Of a stretch of DNA of 64,000 nucleotides, positions 1 through 12,517 are shown in pieces; position 1 is the first letter of the stretch; each line of letters opens with the position of its first letter. The position numbers and the translations under genes were made by a program. This stretch comes from Mansonella perstans (lineage: Eukaryota; Nematoda; Chromadorea; Rhabditida; Onchocercidae), in NCBI GenBank assembly GCA_037074765.1, contig JBAMDO010000054.1:115001-179000 (forward strand), written 5' to 3'. The notes below the pieces were generated by a model. That model made no database searches and was not told the DNA's origin. It saw nothing but the letters and a program-made list of their open reading frames with translations.

Positions 1-470
1 TAGTATCGTCCTGATTTCTTGGATCAATGATGATGAATACGTGTAAAAAAACCACGTATAAAGGGGTTTTTTTTTTTTTTTTCTTTTATTTTATTTATTT
101 ATTTATTTATAGTAGTAAATTAATTGTTTCGAATGAACAATAACAACAATAATTTGTAGCAGTAGTAGTAGTAGAAGTAGTAGTAGCAATACTATTTTGC
201 TAAGAATTGAATTAATATGAAAAAAAAAAAAAAGAAGCAAAAAAAATGTGATGAATTGTTAAATTTTAAAAAATTACTTTATGTAATAAAATTTATTCTT
301 TTTCAATTAAATGTATTTTTTTTTTTTTTAGATAATAAATTGAATTGAATTGAAATGAATTGAAATGAAATGAAATGAATTGAATTGAATTGAATAGAAA
401 TCCAAATGAAATATCCTTTCTTCTTGTTTTAAAATTGAGAGATTAAAATAGACGAAAATATGGGTAAGTT
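1..470. repeat. Cluster of simple repeats at the left edge
   Basis: This stretch is non-coding in all frames and built of low-complexity runs. It has a T run near 67-82, TTTA units near 95-110, GTA units near 160-186, A and T runs near 221-233 and 316-329, and degenerate GAATT/GAAAT pentamers from about 338 to 396. I see no gene. Confidence 0.8.
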
Positions 471-663
471 AGCATGCCGCGCAAGAAAACGCAATGCATC
501 GCGCGGCGTACATATCGATGCGGCTGTTAAAGCCCAGTAAACGGAGCGTTAATTGCATTTTGTTGCAAGTACTCATTGCTGCTTCTTTAATTGCGAACTT
601 TTTTCGGAATGGCAGTCGGTTGTAAGCCGTATGAGGAAGGGAATGAGAAGGCAATTGAGGCAA

Positions 664-719
664 GAGGGAGAGAGAGAGAGAGAGAGGAAGAAGGAAGGCA
701 ACCAAACACTCTTTGTTCT

Positions 720-766
<47 letters not shown>

Positions 767-876
767 ATATAGCTTATGTATAGCAGTCAAGCATTGTTTG
801 TCCTTTTCTCTCTCTCTCTCTTTCTTTCTCTTTCTCTTTCTTTTCCCTTTCTTTCTATATAGCTTATGTATAGCAA
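664..876. repeat. GA tract facing CT/CTTT tracts, with a 90-bp duplicated block
   Basis: A GA dinucleotide run (about 666-686) is followed about 35 bp later by a CT run (721-738) that passes into CTTT units (about 737-766). The block ending in CTTTCTATATAGCTTATGTA (761-780) recurs exactly 90 bp downstream (851-870), so the pyrimidine tract and its flank are duplicated. Short open frames here only read the repeats as Ser/Leu/Phe or Glu/Arg runs and are not genes. Confidence 0.85.
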
Positions 877-904
877 TAGTATTTGAGATTTATAGTGATA
901 GGGA

Positions 905-955
905 ATACATACATACATGCATATATGCATGTATGTATGTATGTATGTATGTATG
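905..955. repeat. TATG/CATA tetranucleotide microsatellite
   Basis: Imperfect ATAC/CATA units pass into perfect TATG units (about 923-955). The two arms are complementary around ATATGCAT, so the block is also palindromic. Confidence 0.8.
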
Positions 956-1250
956 GCATGCACGCGCCAATTAACATAACACAATGGAATCCTTTTAGCT
1001 GTCTGCTATAGTTCATCATTGTTATATCATATGCCTACTATAGCATAATTCTCTTTATCAATGATTCAATATGAACATTATATCATTCTCTATTACTCTT
1101 TTTTTTTTCCTTCTCTTCCCTCTCCTACATTTCCATTCAATTTTTTTGCAATATGAAACTTATCTAAAAGAATGTCTATGTATCAGTCGATGAGTACTAT
1201 ATATTACATAGTATGTATGTTTCATGCCAATTTACATTGCTATACATCTT

Positions 1251-1318
1251 TCTTTCTCTCTCTCTCTCCCTTTCTCTCTCACTCCCTCTCTTTCTGTCTC
1301 TCTCTCTCTTTCTTTCTC
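1251..1318. repeat. CT-rich pyrimidine tract
   Basis: About 65 bases of almost pure pyrimidine on the plus strand, mostly CT and CTTT units. No gene overlaps it. Confidence 0.8.
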
Positions 1319-1461
1319 CTTGGAAATAAAATGTTTGGAAAAGAACAGGAGGAGGAGGGAATAGTATATTTCAACAATCATAGCACCGCTGTTCCTTCCT
1401 TCCATTTAATATGAGCAAGTCATTGACATTCTGAGTCTCTCTTTTCCATTCTTTATTTCTC

Positions 1462-1529
1462 CAACTCCCTCGCTCTTTAACCATTCGTATTTCATCAACT
1501 CCCTCGCTCTCTAACCATTTGATATAGAG
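1462..1529. repeat. 34-bp direct repeat, two copies
   Basis: A unit beginning CAACTCCCTCGCTCT occurs at 1462-1495 and again at 1496-1529 with a few differences. It is a short tandem duplication with no coding meaning visible. Confidence 0.75.
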
Positions 1530-1910
1530 TAAAAAGAAAGTAACAATACATAGAGAGTGACAGCATTTGTAGCACTGCTATTGCAGCTCTTTAAGTGCAG
1601 TTCTAGCTTGATAGAGAGGGATGATAAGAGAGTGTATTAAATGTGGAGATCATCAAGAGATGCTAAGATAGTGTTAAGATACTGTTCATCTTTTTCATTG
1701 CAAGTATGTAGTATATGCATTGTATTTATAAGAAGGAAAAGAAATGATAGTAAATATTAAAATGAAATTGTGAAATAACATGTAGAAGAGAAGCAGAGAT
1801 ATGATAAGAATGAAGAAATGATAGGTTTATTCTCAGAATAACGTAAACACTGCACTACCCTAACATTTACTGCAGTCGAATAGCAGCAATCTTGTGTTTA
1901 TCTTATCAAA

Positions 1911-2090
1911 CATTCTCTTCTCTTCTCCTCTCCTCTTCTCTTCTCTACTCTATTCTATTTTACTCTCCTCTCCTCTCATCTACTTTACTCTACTCTACTC
2001 TATCCTCTTTACTTTCCTTTTCCTTCCCCTCCCTTCTCCGTTCCTCATTCCCTTTTTCATTCTTTCATTCTTTCTCCATCTTCATTCTGC
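1911..2090. repeat. Long pyrimidine tract of TCTCC/CTACT units
   Basis: About 180 bases dominated by CT on the plus strand, in pentamer-like units (TCTCC, TCTAC, TTCTC). Overlapping Ser/Leu/Phe open frames are products of the repeat. Confidence 0.8.
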
Positions 2091-2311
2091 TCTCGTTTTC
2101 ATCGTGGAACTAAATTCCCGAAAATTTTACTACTGTCCTTAATAGCATTGCAAAGTTTTGTGAATGATAGCTAAAAGTTAAAGTTTTAATTGAACAAAGT
2201 TCCTCGTATAGCTTTTACAAGATTTATATCATTTCAAAAATCTCAGAAATACTGAGAAAATATGCTTTAATTTGAATTGAAAGTTGAAATTTTAAACAAA
2301 TGATCTATTAA

Positions 2312-2337
2312 TAGTAGTAGTAGTAGTAGTAGTAGTA
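2312..2337. repeat. TAG trinucleotide microsatellite
   Basis: About eight TAG units in a row in AT-rich non-coding sequence. Confidence 0.85.
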
Positions 2338-2549
2338 TACATAGCAAAACATTAAATAGATAACGTCTTTTTTGCCACATATAAAGCATATAAAATAAAT
2401 TAATTTCATTGAAATTCAATATTATCCGTGTAAGTTGTTCCATTCATTGAACCAACATTAAATGTATATAGCTTATATATACATAAGCATGTGAAAGCAA
2501 ACAAACGGAAATATCACTTAAAATTAGTGGGAATGCAAATACCCATGAA

Positions 2550-2591
<42 letters not shown>

Positions 2592-2608
2592 GGATAGATG
2601 GATAGATG
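2550..2608. repeat. GATA tetranucleotide microsatellite
   Basis: About ten perfect TAGA/GATA units are followed by GGAT-GATA variants. The minus-strand open frame here reads repeated Ile/Tyr/Leu/Ser and is a repeat product. Confidence 0.85.
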
Positions 2609-2882
2609 AAGAAGTTTACTCAGATCGTTGCAAAATTCATGCATTCCATGCTGCACAAACATTACACCCATCATCATCATTTGTAGGGACCAGTTGAAAA
2701 TGTGAAAATTTGTCTCCTATAGGCATCTTCTTATCATTAATTCCTTGTATACTATCACTTTTCACAATATCACATTAATCATTTCATTTAATTCTGTGTA
2801 AAACATTTTCAATTTACTAGTATCATTTTATCTTCAATGACCTCATAAAAGTTTAATTGAAATTATGAAATTTGTATTGCAC

Positions 2883-2908
2883 AAAAAAAAAAAAAAAAAA
2901 AAAAAAAA
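2883..2908. repeat. Poly-A run
   Basis: About 26 uninterrupted A residues. No target-site duplication or adjacent retroelement remnant was recognised, so I leave it as a homopolymer. Confidence 0.85.
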
Positions 2909-3420
2909 GTGTAAACAAAATTGCATTTAATAATTAATTATCTTGAATTATCCTTGGAACACCTGATATCAAATATATTAGAGGAAAAATTAATGCATAA
3001 AGGAAAAGAAAGAACGTTCGTTAATGGGATAAAGGATAAGTTGTAATAAGGTGGTGATAGGAGGGGGGGGGAATGGACTAAATGCTGGTTTGTCCAGTGC
3101 ACGTTGCCATCTGTTCAACTTCTGAAAGCTATATCAGTAAACTTCAACGTAAATGGCATGAGAGCAATGTAGCACATCAATTTACACATAAAATTATCAT
3201 CAACAAAATTCAATATCACTACAAACAATCACAAATTCATTTTGTTGATAGTATTATTTGCTTCTTTTCCTATATACATTCTAACTATTTATCAAAATGA
3301 ATAGAATCCTGAATTATTAAAAGATTTTTTGAATATTAAATTAGATAGCCATTAAATTATCATTCAATGATTTTATTCCTATTTTATTTACAATTATATG
3401 AGATTGATCAAAACTATTTT

Positions 3421-3541
3421 GTTCAGTCTTGTAACGATAGAAAAACATTACTGCACATAAGTTCAGGCTTGTAACGATAGAAAAACATTACTGCACATAA
3501 GTTCAGGCTTGTAACGATAGAAAAAACATTACTGCACATAA
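3421..3541. repeat. 40-bp tandem repeat, three copies
   Basis: A 40-base unit containing CTTGTAACGATAGAAAAACA and ending ACTGCACATAA is repeated at 3421-3460, 3461-3500 and 3501-3541. The last copy has one extra A, and the first has T for G at unit position 7. The 16-base core AGGCTTGTAACGATAG recurs alone at 3606-3621, 65 bp past the array. Confidence 0.9.
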
Positions 3542-6500
3542 GCAATAAATAATGCTTAAAAAATTAAACTTAACACTTCCAAAAAATGATAAGCCTTATT
3601 GACAAAGGCTTGTAACGATAGTTATTTTTCTATAATTTAGTGTTGGTAGTAGTAGTTTTGGCTAAGAATAAGAAAATGCTTCTTCTTTTACAGTTAGTTG
3701 CATTACAAATCATCTTATGAATGAATATCGAACTGAAATGCTTCAAAAGATGATCTGTTCTAAAAAAAAAAATTTGTTTCGAACATTTGAATATAGTTAC
3801 AAATGTAAAAAGGTAGTGTTCAGTTAATAGATCATCGATTACAATATTAGAATGATTTTGAATCATCCATTGAAGCTAGCATTCTAAGCTTCTTCAAAAT
3901 AAGGAATAAAAAATCAAAAATGTTGTGAGGCAATTTCATACAATAGAAGTGAAGTGATTCAAACAATGGCTGCTTTCCATTTTATCAACAATATGGTCAT
4001 TTCAAAGTTAAGTTTCTTTATGTAACTATCCTTTTCATGATTTTTTAACATCTGAAAATCTTTGTATTATCCAATGGAACAGCATATCTCAAGATTAGAG
4101 GAAATAACAGATTATGATCTCTTCTGACCTAATATTAGACATATCCGAGGCTAAATAGTTAGTGAACAGTCGAGATAGAATCGCTATTCACGAAATTATC
4201 CAATTTTTAGGGCATCCAGAAAAATAGGATAGGACCAGGGAGTTTCAAGACCAAAGGATTATATACCGAACTACCGTTCATTTTTCTTCTGGCAGTCAGA
4301 AAATTGTCTTCTAAATCCGTTACTCTGATGGCCATATATGGTGATGTATCCTTTTTGTTCACTCACTTCTCGGGAAAACTAGACCGTTTTTCAGCTTTAT
4401 CTTTCCCTTCTGAAAAGTGTACATTTAATTTTCCGCTCGTGACTATTAGGCGAACAGCCGTGGGCTAGTTTTCTGAAAGACAGTTTCTAATTTCTAAGAT
4501 TTCCGGAAGAGCTGATCAGGCCTTTCTATGCCATTAATGAATTCATTGCATTGCCACTTGTGAATAAGCAGTAGGTATGGTTTTTGCAAGAGATCCATGT
4601 TCAGTGACTTTTTGAACGACTACAGCCTTATTAAATTTAATTAAGGCTTAGAGTGTGGCCACAAAAAACTGATGGTAATGAGAGAATTTGGATAGAGTGG
4701 TTATAAGAAAATTTTTTTTCGTATATATACACATAGGCGCTTAAAATTAGTAGTACCACTTGTAACATTTCCTCTACATTCTGCGAAGGATTATACTGTC
4801 GGAAAAAAGAAATAACAGAAAGGACAATGTCACATTTAAGCCAACGGCGTACGTCGCTCAAGAGAAATGTTGTCAGAGAAAGAATTCCTCTTGTAACATC
4901 TTTATATCTTCCACCCATCCGATGATAAAGGTTAATTAGTTATTCCATTCCTTTCTTAAAAACTACTGCCATATTTGATTCATCTGCGGAACATGCTCCT
5001 GTTAGAAACCAATATTCTATTTCACTCCCAGCAATCATTTTTCCTTATCAGGAATCCGCATTTGACGATAACGATTTACATTTCTTCGTCCTGCAGTATC
5101 TATTACTAATAAACTAACACCCCAATTATTTAAATTTGCATCTGAATTCTTTTCTATCATGGATAATAATTGTTTTTACATTATTGCATTACTTTTTACG
5201 TTGTACTACTGCTTTTACTTGAAGGGCGAATTTTTTTATTGCTTAATGAAAAGAACATTTAAATTGTTTTAAAAATATTTCAAAATATGACAAGTTTATT
5301 TTGTCACAGTACCAGGTAACGAGATCCACACATAGTCCGTAAAGTTGAAACAAATATTCCACATTATTGCATAGAAACATAGAATCATTAGCGTCGCTAA
5401 ACAGTATAGGTCATGTTTTAGGGAACCTAGAGTTCAGTATGAGAAAAACTGCAATTGCAATTCAGAAACAGGGAAAAAAAATTGTACTTTTAAAACAGGC
5501 AGCATAGGTGTCTAAATGATTTCAAAAGTCAAATGAGAAAATACAAAATAGTTGATAAAGATTTCGATACAGAAGAGTTTTTAAGGAGGTCTGCTTCTCA
5601 AATTATAAGTGGCGCAGGAATTTATAAAATTGTACATAAAACTAAAGGGAAAATTCCAAACATTATTAGAACTGAATTTAGCAAACTAAGTTATTGGAAC
5701 TAAGTATTGCTTTTAAAATAATAATAATCATATTGTCGCAGTACTAATACCATTTACAAGAAAGTACCCTTAAAACTTCTCGAATTTGATTCATAGAAAT
5801 TAAATTTAATGAATAGACTTAATTAACACCAATTTCGTGTGCAAAATTGCTCTTTTATTTATTTGTTTAAATCCAAAGAATTGAATATTACTTAAATTTG
5901 GAGGTAAAGTTTGAATTTACATTAAAATTTACATTAAAAATGGTAAAATGTTCCAGCGGGAAACGTTGGTATGAAGTACTGTTAAATTTTTTGTGCAGAA
6001 GTATTTGCTTTCGATGCGCCATTCAAATGCATTTGAATTGTTGAAAACCAGAACTGAGATTTTAGCATTATCTTTGTAATATTTATACGTTTATTATAAG
6101 TTTATGACGTTCCAAAGCTCTAAAACGAATTCAAAAATGCGAATTAATTTAACTGTTGGATGGGTACAAAAAGAGATGCTTATAAAAAGATGACAAAAAA
6201 GGAAATTTAGTTCATTTAACACAATTTCACTGAAACAAAAATCATTACGGATATTTTGAAAGTCCTTAAATTTTTACGACACTGGTTTCTTGACATTTCA
6301 TAAATATAAGTAAGGTAGTAAATACATAGACAGCAGAACTCAGCTGATTGATGCAACAGGTGGAAATATGGCAGAACGGGATCCATATGAATACTGAAGT
6401 GATTGGATACGAGTCATGCACACACAAAGTCCTTCTTGTTGTTCCTCTTCCGGCGATGGTGGACTCCACGAATATATGCCATAGGCTAAATCAGTAGATA

Positions 6501-7927
6501 CAGACGTCAGTAAACAATTTTGCTAATGCCTTTTCGTATTTCATGTGAACACGATTATCTACTTACGTAACGTATATTTTATCCATTTCTGAGATCATTA
6601 CATCCGCAAGACTTCTGTTCCAAAATGCTCAAATCACATATGAATTAACCTGTGCAGTACTGCTGACATTCTTCGGCTTTCCTGAAAAGTACTGCAGCTG
6701 TCGCGCCACCCTCTATTTTCACGTTTTTCAAAAATGAACCTTGTCCTGTAACAAACTTTGATTACTTACAAATAATAAATTACTTATATGTTATCTATAT
6801 TGTTTTGTTTCAGGCTTTCCTCAAATGGAAATAAAAAATGTCTACCTGAGTGAGTATTTGCTTTTAACCCACTAATTGCTTCATAATTGATTTCGGAATC
6901 GGACATTGCTGATTTTAAATAACATCGTTTTCTTGTTTTGCTATATGTGTAACCAAGACAGCAATGATCCCGAGCGCATGCTATGCAACATCTCTAAAAT
7001 GCCTTGCACTGCGCTATTGTGGAAAATAAAAACACGTGATATTCTTGCCAATAAAAGTTTGATTTTTTCACTAATTAAAGCATGGTATTTTTTCAAGCAT
7101 CAAACTACTTTAAATATTGACCGTATTAAAGATTTTCAAATCTCATTCCTATCCATCGATGATTTTACAAAGATACAACATCAAAAGAATTCATCAATAC
7201 TCTCCCTCTATTCAAAACGCTTTTGCTAGATGAGTGCCAACTGTACCTCTTGTTAATCAACAAGTTTCTACCTTTGACATGAGCATATGAAAACCATAGA
7301 CAAATTGAATGGAAGAATTTCTAGACAATTTTCCCAGCATTTGACGGAAAAAGAAACCTTAATATCGTTTGCATTGAATTCATCATAAGTACCGCCGCTC
7401 AGTGCAATATTCGGAAGATAAAAGCAGCGCGATGCTGAAATTTGGTAGCTTTACGAACACTATCTGCCGGATAAAATGTTGTGTCCATTTTATTTTTATC
7501 CTAATTTGTAATTGATACATAAAAATCAACTGAAGTTCCATATATAAGTAGACTTAATTTAAGCCCATCATTTTCCTCTAATTATTTTTAACCACATTTA
7601 TCTTACGGAGAATAACAATAGTACAATTAAAAACTCAGCGGAATTGATAAGTTCAAAACATAAAATTGTACTACTATGAAACATAAGTCCTAGGAGACAT
7701 TATTTTACTAGTATCCCAAATTAAAAACTATTTCAAAAATATGCAAAGCATGTTTTATGAACTGTAAAAGAGTTCAAAAAAATTGATTGTATAAAATAAG
7801 TTCTATTTTTATAAAATAAGCTCAATTATTTATATATATATATAACATAAAATATATATAATATACAGTGAGAGAGACACTCCTGAGCTTCTTGACTGTT
7901 TTTAATCGTGATTCTGTTTGAACAACA

Positions 7928-7975
7928 GAACGAATAAGTGGATCTTGATGCTGAACGAATAAGTGGATCTTGATG
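7928..7975. repeat. 23-bp direct repeat, period 25
   Basis: GAACGAATAAGTGGATCTTG plus ATG occurs at 7928-7950 and 7953-7975, separated by CT. It is a recent-looking, perfect duplication in non-coding sequence. Confidence 0.85.
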
Positions 7976-9149
7976 AGTAATAGCATCAACCGTATTATTT
8001 ATGATCAAGAGATACGTCGCATATTGGAAGCAGAAAAAGGAATGTATCAAGTTAATTTGCACACTGCTTAATTTTCATTCATCAATTCTAAATTTTTAGG
8101 AAAAAAAAACAATGTCAGTGGATATCATAACATTCAGGAGATCTGCAATTCTGCTTATTTCACCTGACCTTTTTCTTTTCAACAAACATTTCCATTCTTT
8201 TTCAAGTAAGTGAAAATGGGAATAATCTTATGATAAGAAGGTTGATTTATAGATTGCATTCAAATCCAATCAGTTACCATAATAACCTTTCTGCAGTGAA
8301 AGAAATGGCGAAAATTAAGTCTTACTCATCTAAGGAATCCTGATTAATTGGAGATGAATTTAGATATTTGAACTATCTGAGACTACTCGAAAGTATAGCA
8401 AAATACTGAAACTTTGAACTAATTTGTAACTTTGTAAATAATTATTTTTTTTTTTATGAAACATGAATTTTTTTATCATCAAGCATAAGAAACGCCCTAT
8501 ACCTATATGAACTGATTTAATTATATTTAAATCATAAGATCCACAAATGACTAAAGATTACTATGTATAATGAAATAAGAAATTACACAAATGGCATAAT
8601 CACAATAACTTACTTACTGACTGTGCTGTACGGACGAAAAAACCGATGACCAATGCCTCCAGGAGCATTCTAACAGAAACGTTGCAACAATTATGCTCAA
8701 ATCTTCAATCTTGGATTATTTGTTTTGACAATTACGGAATTTAAGCGAATCCTGAAAAATATTTTATGAAGTAATTCAATTCAATAGGGTTAACGGAACT
8801 AATTTAGAGCATTCGAGCAAATGTAGATGCCAATCTAAAATTCACAAATGCAATGATCGATTTGCGTGTATATATATGTAGAGTGACTATCGTCGTCATT
8901 ACAATTGAAAAGTACAATTCTGTACAAAATAATTACAAAAAGAAAAGCGCTGTGAAAATGAATGATTAAAGAAAGGATGAAATTAAAACTTGAAAAATTA
9001 GAACTGGTAAATCGTTATCACATAAGCAAATGTCATTTGAACTAATAAATCATATGAGTAGGGATAGAAGCTAATAAATCAAGGATTAAACGTTTGCTTG
9101 TAAACAGAAATAAGTTTTAGCACGACAAAACATTTCGTTTCACTTGTAA

Positions 9150-9216
9150 ATATGTGTGTATGTGTGTGTATGTATGTTTGTGTATGTTTGTGTATGTGTG
9201 TGTATGTGTATGTATA
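9150..9216. repeat. TG/TATG microsatellite
   Basis: Alternating TGTG, TATG and TTTG units over about 65 bases. No gene overlaps it. Confidence 0.75.
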
Positions 9217-12160
9217 CATACTCAGTAATTTGCCCGAGACTATTATGAATTAGAGCTTCTCACGAACACAATGGGCACCCTACCACTCCTAGTATAATAA
9301 ATGAAACTTTGACGAGCTACAAGATCACAAAGATCGCTACATCATTTTCTACCAATTCCATACGATTTTTGTTGTTTATCGATCATTCCAAAATCAGCCA
9401 GAGCGATTTCAGGATTATGGAGCTTGGCTGCATCTTTATCGCTTCGTGTATTTTTTAAACTGCTAATTTCAATATAAAATTAATGTCTATTATCAATAAC
9501 TTCTCAAATATCCAGAATTAAAATTAATTAACAAATTGTATAAAATGCTATTATTTTATGTGAGAACTATTTCTCTATTCATATAATCATTTCACTTCTA
9601 AACAACTTCACGTTTCATTTAACAGAAGAAACAGGATTTGAAAAATTATTCAAAAGCTTTTATTTCAAATGATGCAATCAGATAGCTCCTTTCTAATCGA
9701 TCCTTTTCTGTTAAACTAGTTCCTAGACACTTCCTAGCTGATATCTATTTTGAAATCATTCATTTGGAGAATGAAAACAAGAACTGCCCATTTTCCAATA
9801 GCATTATCATCATTTTTTTTAATGCTATTTATAAAATTCCAATCATTCCGGAAGCGATTCCCAAATTATGGTTAAGGACACTAACAATAAAAGCATCATC
9901 CCAGCTGCATCATGTTAAAAGTTTTTAAAGCTCACATGCTTCCATGTTTTAATGACAAAAGCAGATGTGATAAAAAGCTGAAGGAATGGAATGAGGCTAT
10001 TGTTTTTTAACTACAATAAATCCTAATCAGGTGTTATCTATAACTTATTGCATTTTTTGATAATGCCAACAAATATCGTAATTTAAAAGTCATGTTAAGA
10101 AAAGCATTGTTCAAAAGTGAATGCTGGAAATTTGTTGGAGAACTCCATCTATGTTCTCTTTTACTTTAAATTGCTTTGATATCCCCACTTGAATCAATAG
10201 GAGAGCAAGAATAATTGGACAACCAGAATGACAAAAAAATCTAAAGAAAAGCTTTGTACAAAAAGCTCATATGCTACGAAACGAATTTCCTGAACCCGGT
10301 TAACCAAGAGAAAAATTAGTGGACATGCGATGATCTCAACTGAGATACAGTTTTGCTGGAATTTTCTATTTCTAATTTTCTATTTTTTAATGAATGATTA
10401 CATTGGCAATAAGCCAGCTTCGAACTCAATTAAATTCAGAATTTCTTGATTCATACGTTCATTCCCAGAGAGCAGTTTGCATTCCTACATTCTAAATTAT
10501 GGCTTTTTCCGATAAAAAAGCGCCGCATGACGCATTTAATTTATCAATTCAGCTGAAGTTCCGCTAACCAATTGTTCAGAATTTTACCCCAGCAACCTTG
10601 ATTGGAACCCGCATGTTTGATTTCCGTTTAATGCACCTCTTCCAGACTTAAAACCATTCATAATTTGTTAGCAATAAAAACTCTAGTTTTTATTAGAAAT
10701 TATGGAATGATGAAAATTAGTATGTTCCCAAAATTAGTTTACCATTCCATGTAGTGAATACATGGATGCATTTAGCTCAATTAATTCACAGGAAAGTTCC
10801 ATAATTCCTTATTAAAACTAATTTGCTGTAGATTGAATGACTGATATTAATTTAGCGAGAAACCGAAATTAAAAATTAGAACTGAAACTATCTCTATTCG
10901 AGATGAATGCCTTTCTATCAAAAACGAGCTCAATCTAATTCTGCATGGGTTGTCTTTAAATAACAAATATCTGCCAAGAAATTCGTGCAAATAAAATAAA
11001 AATACAGCAAGACATTCTAGCTTCTTTTAGCTTAATGTTTGAAACCTTTCAGGGACAACATTGCGAATATTATGAAACCATAATGGATTTTAATAAAGCT
11101 AATCGAGTCAAATTTATATAAACCGTTGGACGTAACGCAACTTTAGCAGTCACAAATATTTCTGCATGTATTGCAAACAAATTGCTTTTCTATTTGCGTC
11201 ATGAAATTAAGGTAATTAGCAAAATTTTCTGAGAAAAAAAGAGATGCGATAATGAAAAGCGAAGACCTTTTCATTCATCTGTAACACCTGAAGTAACATA
11301 CATCTAATGCACCCTTTAGTGTTAAAAAATATAAATTTCAAATGATCTTAAAGCCTGCACAAACTACCGAAAGCCTATTAAATTCGTAGCATCTAAATTT
11401 TAATGTATCGAAATAATTAATATGCCAGCATTATCACGACGAAAAAGTCTATTCATTTCGAATTAATAGTTAATCATAAATAGAAGAAACTATCTTACTG
11501 CATAAGCACAAAACGCTTTGTCAAGCATTCGTAATGGTTTTATTTTTCGTGGTAGAAGTGTATCCACCAGTTAAACAGTCCTAGAATGCGAAACTCTACT
11601 AATGAAACAGTAAAATAAAGGATAATTGGAATATCACTAACAAAGTTTTTTTTTTTTTTTATATCGAAATTTGAGGTTTTCAAAGTGAAGGATTGACAAA
11701 TGTCAAACAGTCAAGCAATCTTCAGAAGGTGAACCTATCGAGAGTGACAGTTCTTGCAATTTAGTCCGTAGATTTTTGCTAAAAACAATGAATCGAGAAT
11801 TCTGGTTTTTCTTAGCTTTATGTTGTAATCTCCTACCTGCAAGATTTAATTTTTTTGATTTTGCTTGAAATTACTTACTACATTCATTTAAATATATAAG
11901 CAGTCATGAAATATAACTTTTCCAAAGGATTAAGAACTGCATTTGTATTTGTTTACATGAAGGCTTTTCGATTTTCAGTTTTTTGGTAATAAATTTGAAC
12001 TTTTTTCCGGCAAATTAATCAGTTTTTCATTTTGTGATACCGACTGTAAATTAAATCTGTTAGGTTGATTTTATTGTAAATTGTTATTGAGCAAAAAAAG
12101 TAACAATTCAAAGATAAGGAGGAACAAAAGGACTCTCAAACAGACTTTGAACAAACGAGG

Positions 12161-12174
12161 GTTGCCAGGGTAAC
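12161..12174 (+). promoter_or_regulatory. X-box-like RFX site upstream of the TMEM237-like gene
   Basis: The 14-mer GTTGCCAGGGTAAC is an imperfect inverted repeat of two GTTRCC half-sites with a two-base spacer. This is the architecture of the X-box bound by RFX factors (DAF-19 in Caenorhabditis). It fits the commonly used consensus GTHNYYATRRNAAC except for G instead of T in the spacer. It lies 344 bp before the proposed ATG of a TMEM237-like gene, a family acting at the ciliary transition zone and known in worms to be X-box regulated. The distance is a little longer than most worm X-boxes. The motif is seen; the function is inference. Confidence 0.6.
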
Positions 12175-12517
12175 AGAAGTACCCTTTTATGTATTAATTG
12201 TATTATGAGAGTATCCCGAAATTATTAACTTGAAGTTTACATATCGAAGAAGTTATGATGTTTGCGACGATTCTCATGAATATATGTAATATGTCTCATT
12301 ATTTGGGGTTGATTAATAAAAATATAGGGGGACAGAAAATAACTCTATGTCATTTCTGTTTGGAAACTACAAATTGTTATTATAGCTTCGAATTTTATAG
12401 AGTTCAGACTTAGGTGTCTCTTTTTTAATATTATTAATCTTCCGGCAAAATCATGTCGCTGATTTTGTAATTCGCTACTCAAGTGCAACATTCAAACAAT
12501 CTTTGGACACTAGCTAA

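Larger units (their letters stand above)
2909..12160. other. Long interval without a supportable gene
   Basis: The sequence is AT-rich and both strands are closed by frequent stops. The longest frames (7-8% of the interval at most) lack recognisable motifs. A 93-codon minus-strand frame at 4637-4918 and a 107-codon plus-strand frame at 6906-7229 were read and not recognised. Repeats in the interval are listed separately. Missed short exons cannot be excluded. Confidence 0.6.

Noticed and set aside
553..984. Several overlapping 65-127 codon frames rich in Ser, Leu, Phe or Arg, Glu, Lys
   Set aside because: They translate CT/GA and TATG microsatellites and have no non-repeat content of note.
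2883..2908. Poly-A runs (also 54277-54305) as possible retrocopy tails
   Set aside because: No retrocopied coding sequence or target-site duplication was seen next to them; homopolymers are frequent in this window.
4637..4918. 93-codon minus-strand frame starting MGGRYKDVTRG
   Set aside because: It looks protein-like in parts, and I considered a retrotransposon fragment, but found no family motif, no splice border and no supporting neighbour frame.
6906..7229. 107-codon plus-strand frame
   Set aside because: Composition is that of AT-rich non-coding DNA (Ile, Lys, Asn, Phe, Leu). No motif, signal or membrane pattern.
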